This document shows positions 35,513-43,947 of a stretch of 64,000 nt of DNA, piece by piece. Source of the stretch: Streptomyces sp. NBC_01231. Lineage in GTDB: Bacteria > Actinomycetota > Actinomycetes > Streptomycetales > Streptomycetaceae. Under the pieces are notes generated by a model. That model did not search any database. It saw nothing but the letters and a program-made list of their open reading frames with translations, and was not told where the DNA came from. Each line of letters starts with the position of its first letter. The stretch's first letter is position 1. The position numbers and the translations under genes are program-made. Location of the stretch: NCBI GenBank assembly GCA_035999765.1, contig CP108521.1, positions 9,610,001 to 9,674,000 on the forward strand. The letters run 5' to 3'.

Positions 35513-36394
35513 ATGACCCAGGTCGAGGACGAGTTGACGAGCCAGCCCGAGTGCTGGACACGGGCCGCGGAGGAGGCGCCTGAACACGGCGACGCGCTCC
35601 CGGCGCCCGGAGAGCGGGTCGCGCTCGTCGGGTGCGGCACCTCGTACTTCATGGCGCAGTCCGCCGCCGCGCTGCGCGAGGCATCCGGACAGGGCGAGAC
35701 GGACGCCTTCGCCGCGTCCGAGTTCCCGCACGGCCGCTCCTACGACCGGGTGGTCGCCCTCACCCGCTCCGGCACCACCACCGAAGTACTCGAACTGCTG
35801 CGGGAGTTGAAGGGGCGCTCGCGAACGACCGCGATCACCGCGGACCCGCACACCCCCGTCATGACGGCCGCCGACGACCTCGTCGTCCTCGACTTCGCCG
35901 ACGAACGCTCCGTCGTCCAGACCCGGTTCGCCACCACCGCCCTGACCCTGCTCCGCGCCCACCTCGGCCTGCACACCGACGCCGTCGTCACCGACGCCCG
36001 CACCGCACTCACGACCCCGCTGCCCGAAGAGCTCGTCGACCGCACGCAGTTCACCTTCCTGGGGCGCGGCTGGACCGTTGGCCTCGCGAACGAGGCGGGA
36101 CTGAAGATGCGCGAGGCCTGCCTCGCCTGGACCGAGGCCTACCCGGCGATGGAGTACCGGCACGGCCCCATCAGCGTCACCACCCACGGCACCGCCACCT
36201 GGATGCTCGGCGAGGCGCCTCACGGGCTGGCCGAACAGGTCCGGGCGACCGGCGGATCATGGGTGGCGGGCGGCCTGGACCCGCTCGCCGAACTGGTCCG
36301 CGTCCAGCGTCTCGCCGTGGCCGTAGCAGCGGCCCGCGGCCTGGACCCCGACCGGCCACGCCACCTCAGCCGTTCGGTGATCCTCGCCCACTGA
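35513..36394 (+). CDS. SIS-domain sugar-phosphate isomerase/deaminase-like protein
   Basis: 293 residues with two SIS domains in GlmS C-terminal order. First: VALVGCGTSYFMAQSAAALREASG and VVALTRSGTTTEVLELLRELKG. Second: FTFLGRGWTVGLANEAGLKMREACLAWTEAYPAMEYRHGPISV. The pattern resembles AgaS/FrlB-like ketose-6-phosphate isomerases and aminosugar deaminases. It lacks the glutaminase domain of GlmS. ATG at 35513 follows GAGAGG; a GTG at 35498 is in frame. A class II aldolase gene starts 75 bp downstream in the same direction, so the pair may convert an amino sugar or ketose phosphate. Confidence 0.88.
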   Translation: MTQVEDELTSQPECWTRAAEEAPEHGDALPAPGERVALVGCGTSYFMAQSAAALREASGQGETDAFAASEFPHGRSYDRVVALTRSGTTTEVLELLRELKGRSRTTAITADPHTPVMTAADDLVVLDFADERSVVQTRFATTALTLLRAHLGLHTDAVVTDARTALTTPLPEELVDRTQFTFLGRGWTVGLANEAGLKMREACLAWTEAYPAMEYRHGPISVTTHGTATWMLGEAPHGLAEQVRATGGSWVAGGLDPLAELVRVQRLAVAVAAARGLDPDRPRHLSRSVILAH

Positions 36395-36469
36395 GGTTTC
36401 CGGAAGTCCGCTGAGGCTCCGGACCCCCGACGCCCCCCGAAGCCACGGAACAGAACGGAAGGACCAGCC

Positions 36470-37336
36470 GTGCCCCTCGCGACCACCGGCGAGCTCGTCA
36501 CCCGCGCCGCCGCGGCCCGCTCCGCCGTCGCCGCCTTCAACATCATCACCCTCGAACACGTCGAGGCGGTCATCGCCGGCGCCGAGTCGGTACGCAGCCC
36601 GGTCGTCCTCCAGGTCAGCGAGAACGCGGTCAAGTTCCGTTACGGACGCCTGCTTCCGCTCGCCCGAGCCGCCGTCGCCGCGGCCGAACGCGCCGCCGTG
36701 CCCGTCGCGTTGCACCTCGACCACGTACAGAGCGACGACCTGCTGCGCCAGGCCTCCGGCGCCGGATTCAGCTCCGTCATGTACGACGCCTCCCGGCTGC
36801 CCTACGCCGAGAACCTCGCCGCGACCAGAGCAGCCGCCGACTGGGCGCACACGCAAGGGCTCTGGATCGAGGCCGAGTTGGGGCGGGTGGGCGGCAAGAC
36901 CGGGCCTGACGGCACGGCCGTCGAGGCCCCGCTGGACGCCCACGCACCCGGCGCCCGCACCGACCCCGCCGAGGCCCGAGCCTTCGTCGCGGACTCAGGC
37001 GTGGACGCGCTCGCCGTCGCCGTCGGCAGCTCGCACGCCATGACCACACGCACCGCCGCCCTCGACCACACCCTCCTCGAGCGGCTGGCCGGCACGCTGG
37101 ACGTGCCCCTCGTCCTGCACGGCTCGTCCGGGCTGCCGGACGGCGAACTCGCCGCGGCCGTCGCGGGCGGCATCAGCAAGGTCAACGTCGGCACTGCCCT
37201 CAACATCGCCATGACGGGCGCGATCCGGACCTTCCTCGCCGCCCACCCCGAGGCGGTGGACTCACGGTCCTACCTCACCGTGGGACGGGAGGCGATGGTG
37301 CGCACGGTCGCGGAGATCATCCGGGCACTCGGCTGA
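36470..37336 (+). CDS. Class II fructose/tagatose-bisphosphate-type aldolase
   Basis: 288 residues. The three zinc-binding His contexts are present: HLDHVQSDDLLRQA, AVAVGSSHAMTTR and LVLHGSSGLPDG, followed by the phosphate-binding KVNVGTALNIAMT. It is similar in length and layout to GatY/KbaY (tagatose-1,6-bisphosphate aldolase). The middle motif is GSSHA rather than the usual GTAHG, so substrate preference may differ. GTG start with GGAAGGA upstream. It is next to the SIS gene, and the two probably act in one sugar-phosphate pathway ending in triose phosphates. Confidence 0.9.
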   Translation: MPLATTGELVTRAAAARSAVAAFNIITLEHVEAVIAGAESVRSPVVLQVSENAVKFRYGRLLPLARAAVAAAERAAVPVALHLDHVQSDDLLRQASGAGFSSVMYDASRLPYAENLAATRAAADWAHTQGLWIEAELGRVGGKTGPDGTAVEAPLDAHAPGARTDPAEARAFVADSGVDALAVAVGSSHAMTTRTAALDHTLLERLAGTLDVPLVLHGSSGLPDGELAAAVAGGISKVNVGTALNIAMTGAIRTFLAAHPEAVDSRSYLTVGREAMVRTVAEIIRALG

Positions 37337-37431
37337 CGTCCGGCTCCGCACCACCGTCGCGCTGCCGCTCGGCCTCGATGAGCCCGACCGTCTCGTGACG
37401 ACGCAGGACCTGCCTTCCACGAGGGGCCCGG

Positions 37432-38577
37432 CTACCGCTTGACCGCCCTCAGCACCACGAACTTCGGGTCACTGGCGACAAGTCGGCTGTTGCCGAACAG
37501 GCGCCGCAGCTTCACGTGATACCCGAGATGCCGGTTGCCGATCACCCACAGTTCGCCGCCGGAACGCAGCGCCCGCTCGGCGTCGGTGAACATCCGCCAC
37601 GCCGTCGCGTCCGTCGTCGCCTGGTGCGAGTGGAACGGGGGATTGTTGAGCACCAGGTCGACGCTCCCGGCCGGTACCCCCGCCAGCCCGTCCCCGACCC
37701 GGAACTCCGCCTGCCCGGGCGCGTCGTTCACCTGGTACGTCGCCTTCGCCGAGGCCACGGCCTGGAAGGACTCGTCCACGAACAACACCTCGGCCTCGGG
37801 ATCGGCCAGCGCCACCGCCGTACCGACGACGCCGTTGCCGCATCCCAGGTCCACGACCCGGCGCAGGCCCTTCGTGGCCGGCAGATGCCGGAGCAGGAAC
37901 CGGGTGCCGATGTCGAGCCGGTCGGCGCAGAAGACCCCCGCGTGATTGACGACGGGGCACCCCGACACCGGGCCGATGCCGTCGGGAAGGACGTAGCTGT
38001 ACGGCCAGGGGGATCCACCCCGTTCCCGCGTCGGCTCCGGTGTGCAGAAGATGAGCCGCGCCTTCTTCTCGGCGAGCGAGGTCCGCGTCGGTCCGAGGAT
38101 CCGCTCGAAAAGCCGGAGCGTCGAGGTGTGGATCTCCTTCACCATGCCGGTGCCGACGACGACCGTGCCTTCGTGCACGGCGGGCGCCAGTCGCAGCAGC
38201 TGGTCCTCGAGGAGCGCCAGGCTCTTCGGCACGCGCACCAGCAGGACGTCGACCCGGGCGGGCGGGGTGTCCCGCGTGGTCAGCAGCCCCACCGAGCCGG
38301 CCTCGACACCGCGCCGCGCGAGGTTGGCCCGGGTCGCCTCCCGGGTGAGGAACGAGTCGGTGATCTGCGCCGGGCGGTGCTCCGCGAGCGCCGTGACCAG
38401 CGCGCCCCAGCGGTCACCGACCACCACGACCGTGCCGGACAGCGCGATCTGCTCGTCCGCGAGATGTCGGAGCAGGTACTCGTCGGAGGAGTCCCAGGCC
38501 CGCAGCTGGTCACGCGGGTCCTCGGGGAAGCGGGACAGCTCGAACTCGCCCCAGTGCGTCTTCATACGGTCGTTCAT
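37432..38577 (-). CDS. rlmG: 23S rRNA guanine-N2 methyltransferase RlmG-like
   Basis: About 381 residues. The sequence follows E. coli RlmG along its whole length as I recall it: RFPEDPRDQLRAWDSSDEYLL at the start, the degenerate N-terminal Rossmann domain (SGTVVVVGDRWGALVTALAEHRPAQITDS; KVPKSLALLEDQL type motif), LFERILGPTRTSLAEKKARLI, and the active C-terminal domain with VVDLGCGNGVVGTAVAL, VLFVDESFQAVASAKA and the catalytic LNNPPFH. It methylates a guanine of 23S rRNA (G1835 in E. coli). RsmC shares the NPPFH motif and is the alternative. Start at 38577 or 38565; neither has a strong ribosome-binding site. Confidence 0.85.
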   Translation of the reverse strand: MNDRMKTHWGEFELSRFPEDPRDQLRAWDSSDEYLLRHLADEQIALSGTVVVVGDRWGALVTALAEHRPAQITDSFLTREATRANLARRGVEAGSVGLLTTRDTPPARVDVLLVRVPKSLALLEDQLLRLAPAVHEGTVVVGTGMVKEIHTSTLRLFERILGPTRTSLAEKKARLIFCTPEPTRERGGSPWPYSYVLPDGIGPVSGCPVVNHAGVFCADRLDIGTRFLLRHLPATKGLRRVVDLGCGNGVVGTAVALADPEAEVLFVDESFQAVASAKATYQVNDAPGQAEFRVGDGLAGVPAGSVDLVLNNPPFHSHQATTDATAWRMFTDAERALRSGGELWVIGNRHLGYHVKLRRLFGNSRLVASDPKFVVLRAVKR

Positions 38578-38632
38578 CGGGGCCAAGGCTAGCCGAGCCG
38601 CAGCTAAGGGAGTGTCGGGCAGGATGGAGACC

Positions 38633-39283
38633 ATGGACGCCGGACTGTTCCCCAGGCCCCGTACGCAGATCGCACCCGGAGCGGTGCACGTGCCGGACTG
38701 GCTGGACCCGGCCCGGCAGCGGGAGCTGGTGGCGGCCTGCCGGGAGTGGGCCCGCCCACCGGCCGGACTGCGCACGGTCCGCACCCCCGGCGGCGGCACG
38801 ATGACCGCCCGCCAGGTCTGCCTGGGCTGGCACTGGCATCCGTACGCCTACGCCCGCACCGTCGTCGACGGCGACCAAGCCCCGGTCAAGCCGTTCCCCG
38901 ACTGGCTGGAAGAGCTCGGCCGCCGTGCGGTGACCGACGCGCTCGGCAGCGAGGAGGCCGCGAGCGCCGCCTACGACATCGCGCTGATCAACTTCTACGA
39001 CGGGGACGCCCGCATGGGCATGCACCGCGACAGCGACGAGAAGTCGCCCGCCCCCGTGGTGTCCCTGAGCCTCGGCGACACCTGCGTCTTCCGCTTCGGC
39101 AACACCGAGACCCGCACCCGCCCGTACACCGACGTCGAACTGCGCAGCGGCGACCTGTTCGTCTTCGGCGGCCCCTCCCGGCTCGCCCATCACGGAGTGC
39201 CCCGGGTGCACCCCGGCAGCGCGCCGCCCGAGCTGGGACTGACCGGACGGCTGAACATCACGCTCCGGGTCAGCGGTCTGTAG
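38633..39283 (+). CDS. alkB: AlkB-family 2-oxoglutarate/Fe(II) dioxygenase
   Basis: 216 residues. The iron-binding HxD is in INFYDGDARMGMHRDSDEKS, the distal His in FGGPSRLAHHGVPRV, and the 2-oxoglutarate-binding RxNxTxR box in GRLNITLRV. The nucleotide-lid motif GWHWHPYAYARTV is also present. AlkB oxidatively removes methyl groups from 1-methyladenine and 3-methylcytosine in nucleic acids. ATG at 38633 has GGAG four bases upstream; ATG at 38624 is in frame. It is divergent from rlmG, 55 bp apart, and unrelated to the sugar genes around it. Confidence 0.93.
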   Translation: MDAGLFPRPRTQIAPGAVHVPDWLDPARQRELVAACREWARPPAGLRTVRTPGGGTMTARQVCLGWHWHPYAYARTVVDGDQAPVKPFPDWLEELGRRAVTDALGSEEAASAAYDIALINFYDGDARMGMHRDSDEKSPAPVVSLSLGDTCVFRFGNTETRTRPYTDVELRSGDLFVFGGPSRLAHHGVPRVHPGSAPPELGLTGRLNITLRVSGL

Positions 39284-39319
39284 GCGGCCGCACCTGCGGA
39301 TCATGGGAGACTCGCCTTC

Positions 39320-40558
39320 ATGAGCGGGAAGGCGGACCCCCGGGCGACGGGGGAAGGAACCACCTCGAGGACGCGATTGGACCGGGGGCGCGGTGCGCTC
39401 GGGCCCGCCCTGGAACTGGTGCACACCGGACGAGCGCCGACCCGCGCCGTGCTCACCGCCGAACTCGGGGTGACCCGGGCCACGGCCGGTGCGGTCGCCG
39501 CCGAACTGGAGGCGCTCGGGCTGATCCGGGTGGACGCCAGGCCCGGCGCCGCGGCCGGTTCGCAGGGGCGGCCCTCGCACCGGCTCGCCGTCGCCGAGGA
39601 CGGGCCCGTGGTCCTCGCCGCGCAGGTGCACGCCGACGGGTTCCGGGCGGCCCTGGTCGGTCTGGGCGGCCGTATCGTCGCCACCGCGCCCGGCTGCGAG
39701 ACCGTGGACGCCGACCCCGCGAAGGTACTCGGCTCCGTCGTCGAGGCAGGGGCCGACCTGCTGCACACCACCGGACGCAGCTGCGTCGGCGCCGGTCTCG
39801 CCGTGCCGTCCGCCGTCGCCGAGCCGGAGGGCCTCGCACTCAACCCCCTGCACCTGGCCTGGCCGGTCGGCGCGCCCGTGCGCCGGATCTTCGAGGAGTG
39901 CGTGCGCGCGGCCGGCATCACCGGACCGGCGTTCGCGGGCAACGACGTCAACCTCGCCGCGCTCGCCGAGCACCGGCACGGCGCGGGCCGCGGCGCCCGG
40001 GACCTGCTCTGCGTGGCCACCGGACACCGGGGCGTGGGCGGCGCGCTGGTGCTCGACGGGCGTCTGCACACCGGGAGTTCGGGCCTGGCACTGGAGGTCG
40101 GTCACCTCACCGTCCACCCCGAGGGCCGCCCCTGCCACTGCGGCAGCCGGGGCTGCCTCGACGTCGAGGCCGACCCGCTGGCCTTCCTCACCGCCGCCGG
40201 GCGCGATCCGGGACCCGAGGTCTCCCTGCTCCAGCAGGCCCACGACCTGATCCGCGACCACTACGACGACCCGTCCATCCGCACCGCCGCCGAGGCCCTC
40301 ATCGACCGGCTCGGCCTCGGTCTCGCGGGACTGGTGAACATCCTCAACCCGGACCGCATCATCCTCGGCGGTCTCCACCGCACCCTTCTGGACGCCGACC
40401 CGGACCGACTGCGGGCGGTCGTCGCCGACCGCAGCCTGTGGGGGCAGAGCGGCGGCGTCCCCATCCTGGCCTGCACCCTCGACCACAACAGCCTGGTCGG
40501 CGCGGCGGAGCTGGCCTGGCAGCCGGTCCTGGACGATCCGCTGGGCGCCCTGACCTGA
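39320..40558 (+). CDS. ROK-family transcriptional regulator
   Basis: 412 residues. An N-terminal winged helix domain (about 15-75: ALELVHTGRAPTRAVLTAELGVTRATAGAVAAELEALGLI) is joined to a ROK sugar-kinase-like domain. The ROK region shows FAGNDVNLAALAEHR, GVGGALVLDGRLHTGSSGLALEVGHL and the zinc motif CHCGSRGCLDVEA. Such regulators respond to sugars or aminosugar phosphates. It follows alkB by 36 bp and precedes the RpiB-like gene, and may regulate the scattered sugar-phosphate genes nearby. Confidence 0.93.
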   Translation: MSGKADPRATGEGTTSRTRLDRGRGALGPALELVHTGRAPTRAVLTAELGVTRATAGAVAAELEALGLIRVDARPGAAAGSQGRPSHRLAVAEDGPVVLAAQVHADGFRAALVGLGGRIVATAPGCETVDADPAKVLGSVVEAGADLLHTTGRSCVGAGLAVPSAVAEPEGLALNPLHLAWPVGAPVRRIFEECVRAAGITGPAFAGNDVNLAALAEHRHGAGRGARDLLCVATGHRGVGGALVLDGRLHTGSSGLALEVGHLTVHPEGRPCHCGSRGCLDVEADPLAFLTAAGRDPGPEVSLLQQAHDLIRDHYDDPSIRTAAEALIDRLGLGLAGLVNILNPDRIILGGLHRTLLDADPDRLRAVVADRSLWGQSGGVPILACTLDHNSLVGAAELAWQPVLDDPLGALT

Positions 40559-40612
40559 CCACCCGCTCAGGTCTCCTCGGCGGGCACCGGGATCCGGGCC
40601 CGCGGCGATCGG

Positions 40613-40665
40613 GTCGGCGTCGGCGCACTCAAGTCGGCGTCGGCGCGCTCAAGTCGGCGTTCGCC
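40613..40665. repeat. 20-bp tandem repeat (two full units and a partial)
   Basis: The unit GTCGGCGTCGGCGCRCTCAA occurs at 40613-40632 and 40633-40652 with one difference, and a partial third copy follows. It fills part of the gap between the ROK and RpiB-like genes. No function is evident. Confidence 0.6.
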
Positions 40666-40743
40666 TGGGCGGTCACGCACAACCGCCGGGCCCCTTCTCA
40701 CCCGCGCACCGGGGACGTGAGCCGTCCCGAGTAGGCTCGGGGC

Positions 40744-41211
40744 ATGCGGATCTCCGTCTCCTCGGACATGGACGAACCTGTCGCGCGCAGCCTGGTGGCG
40801 CAGCTGCGTACCCGCGGCCACGAGGTGGTCACCTACGGCGCGCTGAACCCCGGCGACGATCCCCGGTGGGCCGTCTGCTCGGCGACCGCGGCGGGCGAGG
40901 TCGCCGCCGGGCGGGCCGACCAGGCGATCGTGTGCTGCTGGACCGGCACCGGTGCCTCGATCGCCGCGAACAAGGTGCCCGGCGTACGCGCAGCCCTGTG
41001 CACGGACGCCTACACGGCCGGCGGCGCCCGCCGCTGGAACGACGCCAACGTCCTCGCCCTCAGCCTCCGGCTCACCTCCGAGCCCCTCCTCAAGGAGATC
41101 CTCGACGCCTGGTTCGCCGCCGAGGCGGGCCAGGACGCGGACGACCGGGAGAACGTGGCGCACATCGAGGGCCTCGACCTCGGCGGCAACGGTCACGGCG
41201 GCGATCACTGA
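40744..41211 (+). CDS. RpiB/LacA/LacB-family sugar-phosphate isomerase
   Basis: 155 residues, the standard length. The N-terminal MRISVSSDMDEPVARSL and GHEVVTYG fit the family, as do QAIVCCWTGTGASIAANKVPGVRAALCTD and NDANVLALSLRLT. The catalytic Cys lies in CWTGTG where most members have CGTGxG, so this is a divergent subgroup rather than a housekeeping ribose-5-phosphate isomerase. Members interconvert aldose and ketose phosphates of pentoses, tetroses or galactose. It converges with the lactonase-like gene and may share its pathway. Confidence 0.88.
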   Translation: MRISVSSDMDEPVARSLVAQLRTRGHEVVTYGALNPGDDPRWAVCSATAAGEVAAGRADQAIVCCWTGTGASIAANKVPGVRAALCTDAYTAGGARRWNDANVLALSLRLTSEPLLKEILDAWFAAEAGQDADDRENVAHIEGLDLGGNGHGGDH

Positions 41212-41228
41212 CGGTCTTGCGGACCGTC
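41210..41228. terminator. Short hairpin at the end of the isomerase gene
   Basis: GACGGTC (41210-41216), loop TTGCG and GACCGTC (41222-41228) form a 7-bp stem that overlaps the isomerase stop codon. It lies between convergent genes and could terminate either transcript. Confidence 0.45.
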
Positions 41229-41274
41229 CGTGCGCGGGTGCGCGTCTGTCGTGACCTGTCGTAGCCCTTCCTGG

Positions 41275-42183
41275 TCAGCGCCATGCCACGGCGAAGGCTC
41301 GGCCGGGGTTCTCCATGAGGATCTGCCGCACCAGTTCCTCGCCCAGCGCGAGGGCGAGGCGTGGCCGTACCCGGCGCAGCAGGTACGGCATGCCCGGGCC
41401 GCCGTTCGCCGCGCGGGCCGCCGCGGTCGTGGTGTCGCCACCGAGGAGCAGCCGGTCCCCGTGGCCCGCGTCGGCGAGTGCCCGCACGGCGTCCGGCATG
41501 CGCCAGTCCGTGGCGTGGTTCGCGCGTGACGGTCCGTCGAACGCGAGATAGCAGCCCGACTCGGCGGCCTGCCGGTGCACCTCGACATCGGGGGAGCGGT
41601 TGAGGTGACCCAGGATCACTCGATCCGGTGGCACCCCCAACTCGCCGCACAGCAGGTCCAGTACGTCCAGCGCGCCGGTGCCGAGCTCCAGATGGACGGC
41701 GATGGGCGCCCCGGTCGCGTGGTGGGCCTCGGCCGCCGCGCCCATGGTCCAGCGGGCGTGCGCGTCGAGGGCGTGGAATTCGCCCGCCACCTTGATCAGC
41801 CCCGCGCGGACCCCCGAGGTGCCGATGCCCTTGGTCAGTTCGGAGACGAACACCTCGGCGAGCCGGCCGCGCAGTGCCCCGAGCATCCCGTCGTCGTAGT
41901 GCACGGCCTGGTGCAGCCCCGTCGCGGCCACCACGTGCACCCCGGTCTCCCGGGACAGCCGCGGCAGATCGGCGGCTCGCCGGCCCAGCCCGTACGGCGT
42001 CCACTGCACCACGCTGCCGCCGCCCAGCTCGCGGAACGCGGTGAGCTCGGCGTGCGCCGCGGGCACGCTGCGCAGTTCCTGGCCGGGCAGTCGGGGGCTG
42101 CCGAAGAACAGGTGGTCGTGCGCGTCGCACACGCCCAGGTGGTCGGGAAGGACGTCACCGAGCACCGTACGGACCGCGCTCAC
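41275..42183 (-). CDS. Phosphotriesterase-family hydrolase, probable lactonase
   Basis: 302 residues, TIM-barrel amidohydrolase. Metal ligands are visible: His22 and His24 in CDAHDHL, the carbamylated Lys in GLIKVAGE, His in IAVHLELGTGA, His in VILGHLNRS, and the final Asp in LLLGGDTTT. Many phosphotriesterase-like proteins in sugar clusters hydrolyse sugar lactones. GTG at 42183 overlaps the upstream DUF4865 stop (GTGA), so the two are coupled. Substrate is unknown. Confidence 0.88.
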   Translation of the reverse strand: MSAVRTVLGDVLPDHLGVCDAHDHLFFGSPRLPGQELRSVPAAHAELTAFRELGGGSVVQWTPYGLGRRAADLPRLSRETGVHVVAATGLHQAVHYDDGMLGALRGRLAEVFVSELTKGIGTSGVRAGLIKVAGEFHALDAHARWTMGAAAEAHHATGAPIAVHLELGTGALDVLDLLCGELGVPPDRVILGHLNRSPDVEVHRQAAESGCYLAFDGPSRANHATDWRMPDAVRALADAGHGDRLLLGGDTTTAAARAANGGPGMPYLLRRVRPRLALALGEELVRQILMENPGRAFAVAWR

Positions 42184-42764
42184 CACTGGCGCCCGCGCGG
42201 CAGCCGGTCACGTCCCGGCGCCGACATGTGGAGCACCCGGAACACGTCTCCCTCGGCCTTGGGCGTGTCGTGCTCCCAGAGCGAGAAATGGACCAGCTCC
42301 CAGCGTCCGGTGTCCACGGCGGTCGCCGCGAGCACCGCGCCGTCCTCCCCGGCCAGCCGCCCGGTCTCCCGTACGGCGTCGTCCATCAGGGCCGCCAAGT
42401 CCACGGCGTCGGGAACGGGTTGGCGCTGTCGCACCGCCACCCGCGCCGGGGCACGGGCGGCGCCGCCCTCCTCGTACGCCACACCGGTCCACTGACGCAC
42501 CGAGGGGCGCCCGAAGTCGTTGCTGAGCCCCTGGAAGGCGCCTCCCCACAGGAAGGAGTTCATGCCCTCCACGCTGTTCCACAGGTAGAAGGGCGCGTAC
42601 TGGTTGACGGGTGAGCCGTCCACGCCGCGCTCGCGCAGCAGATAGGTCTTGAAGCCGAGGCCCTCCCAGTCGTCGAGTACATGCCCGATGCGGGAGACCC
42701 GGTCGCGGATGACGTCCGTGTCGTAGTCGGCGGGCAGGGTGAGCTCGTACTGCATGGCGTGCAT
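42180..42764 (-). CDS. DUF4865-family protein
   Basis: 194 residues. The N-terminus MQYELTLPADYDTDVIRDRVSRIGHVLDDWEGLGFKTYLLRE and the following NQYAPFYLWNSVEGMNSFLWGGAFQGLSNDFGRPSVRQW are typical of DUF4865, a family with a likely ferredoxin-like fold and no known role. ATG at 42764 has GAGGAGG six bases upstream. It overlaps the lactonase-like gene by GTGA and lies 85 bp after a TetR gene in the same direction, so the three may form one unit. Confidence 0.85.
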   Translation of the reverse strand: MHAMQYELTLPADYDTDVIRDRVSRIGHVLDDWEGLGFKTYLLRERGVDGSPVNQYAPFYLWNSVEGMNSFLWGGAFQGLSNDFGRPSVRQWTGVAYEEGGAARAPARVAVRQRQPVPDAVDLAALMDDAVRETGRLAGEDGAVLAATAVDTGRWELVHFSLWEHDTPKAEGDVFRVLHMSAPGRDRLPRGRQW

Positions 42765-42849
42765 CAAACGCCTCCTCAGGCGGGATACTCGGCGGGACTG
42801 ACGAGGCAGGCGGGCCTTGCCGGGTGGTGTGGGAATTGCATGAACTCCC

Positions 42850-43422
42850 TTACGCGATCGGGTCGTTCGGAGGCGTGAGCAGGGACAGCAGTCCACGCAC
42901 GCCCGTGTCGAAGGCCGCGGGTGAACCGGACGCGCGGGCAAGGACATAGCCGCCCTGCACGGTGGCGAGGACGGTCGCGGCGATCTCCTCGCCGTCCAGT
43001 GAGGGCGCGAACTGGCCCAGTTCCTTGCCCTCCTCGACGATCCCGGCGATCAGCTCGCGGATCCGGTCGAGCGTCTCGTCGACCGGCGCCCGCAACTCGT
43101 CGCTCGCGACGATGTCCGGATCCATCGTCAGCCGCCCGATCGGACACCCCCGCAGCACATCGCGCTCGCGCAGCAGATAGGCCTCGATCCGCTCGTACGG
43201 CGTGCCCGGCCCGCCGAGTACTCGCTCCGCGGTAGCCCCCAGATCCTCCGCCGTGCGCCGGATCGCGGCCAGGGCGAGATCCGGCTTGCCCTTGAAGTGG
43301 TGGTACATGCTGCCCTGTCCGGCACCCGCGCGCTCCAGGATGGCCTTGGGACTGGTGCCCACGTAACCCCGCTCCCACAGCAGCTCACGGGTGGATTCGA
43401 TCAGGCGCTCCGAGGTGCTCAT
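42850..43422 (-). CDS. TetR-family transcriptional regulator
   Basis: 190 residues. The helix-turn-helix is LIESTRELLWERGYVGTSPKAILERAGAGQGSMYHHFKGKPDLALAAI (about residues 7-54). The C-terminal ligand-binding domain includes RERDVLRGCPIGRLTMDPDIVA, typical of the YxaF/LmrA-like group. A near-perfect palindrome lies ten bases upstream of the ATG, suggesting autorepression. It probably also controls the DUF4865 and lactonase genes downstream. Confidence 0.92.
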   Translation of the reverse strand: MSTSERLIESTRELLWERGYVGTSPKAILERAGAGQGSMYHHFKGKPDLALAAIRRTAEDLGATAERVLGGPGTPYERIEAYLLRERDVLRGCPIGRLTMDPDIVASDELRAPVDETLDRIRELIAGIVEEGKELGQFAPSLDGEEIAATVLATVQGGYVLARASGSPAAFDTGVRGLLSLLTPPNDPIA

Positions 43423-43431
43423 GCAGCAACT

Positions 43432-43449
43432 GTACATACTAGTAGTTAC
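43432..43449. promoter_or_regulatory. TetR-type operator palindrome
   Basis: The 18-bp element GTACATACTAGTAGTTAC is an inverted repeat around TACTAGTA with only two mismatched pairs. It is AT-rich in a GC-rich background and lies ten bases upstream of the TetR start codon, the expected place for autoregulation. Confidence 0.7.
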
Positions 43450-43490
43450 AGAAGTCGACCCCCAGAAGTCGACCCTCAGAGGTCGAGCCC
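43449..43490. repeat. 14-bp tandem repeat, three units, next to the TetR operator
   Basis: Units at 43449-43462, 43463-43476 and 43477-43490 share CAGARGTCGASCC. They adjoin the TetR operator in the divergent region before the SHOCT/ABC operon. They may be binding sites for a second regulator or simple slippage products. Confidence 0.55.
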
Positions 43491-43647
43491 CGGGAACAGC
43501 CTGAGAAGCAGCGGATACCTCTCCGCGTACTCCCCAGGAGGTACGCCCACTGCCGCTGGCCGTACGACGACCTACCCCCCTCCCCGGCGGGAGTCTCAAG
43601 ACATCAGCCGAAAACGCACCAAAGACCCACCGAGGAGATGACCCCAG

Positions 43648-43947
43648 ATGCAGACCCTGGCGAACTGGGACGGCGGACCCGGCCCATGGATTCTGTTCTT
43701 CCCGCTGATCTGGGCGGCCGTCGTGATCGGCGTCGTCACCGTCCTGCGCCGCACCGTGTGGCGGGGCCGCCGCGGGCCGTGGCGCGCGATGACCGACACC
43801 GGCCCCACCGGCCCGTCCGGCGACTCCCCGATCGCGATGCTCGGCCGACGCTTCGCCTCCGGCGAGATCGACGAGGACGAGTACTGGCGCCGGCTGTCCG
43901 TCCTGGACGAGCAGTTCGGCCGTACCGGCAAGGGCGGTGCGGCATGA
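43648..43947 (+). CDS. SHOCT-domain small membrane protein
   Basis: 99 residues. One N-terminal membrane helix (WILFFPLIWAAVVIGVVTVLRR) is followed by a linker and a C-terminal SHOCT motif (PIAMLGRRFASGEIDEDEYWRRLSVLDEQF). SHOCT domains are short C-terminal oligomerisation modules. It overlaps the ABC ATPase gene by ATGA and is the first gene of a three-gene exporter operon. Its role is not known; a link to assembly of the ABC complex is inference. Confidence 0.88.
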   Translation: MQTLANWDGGPGPWILFFPLIWAAVVIGVVTVLRRTVWRGRRGPWRAMTDTGPTGPSGDSPIAMLGRRFASGEIDEDEYWRRLSVLDEQFGRTGKGGAA

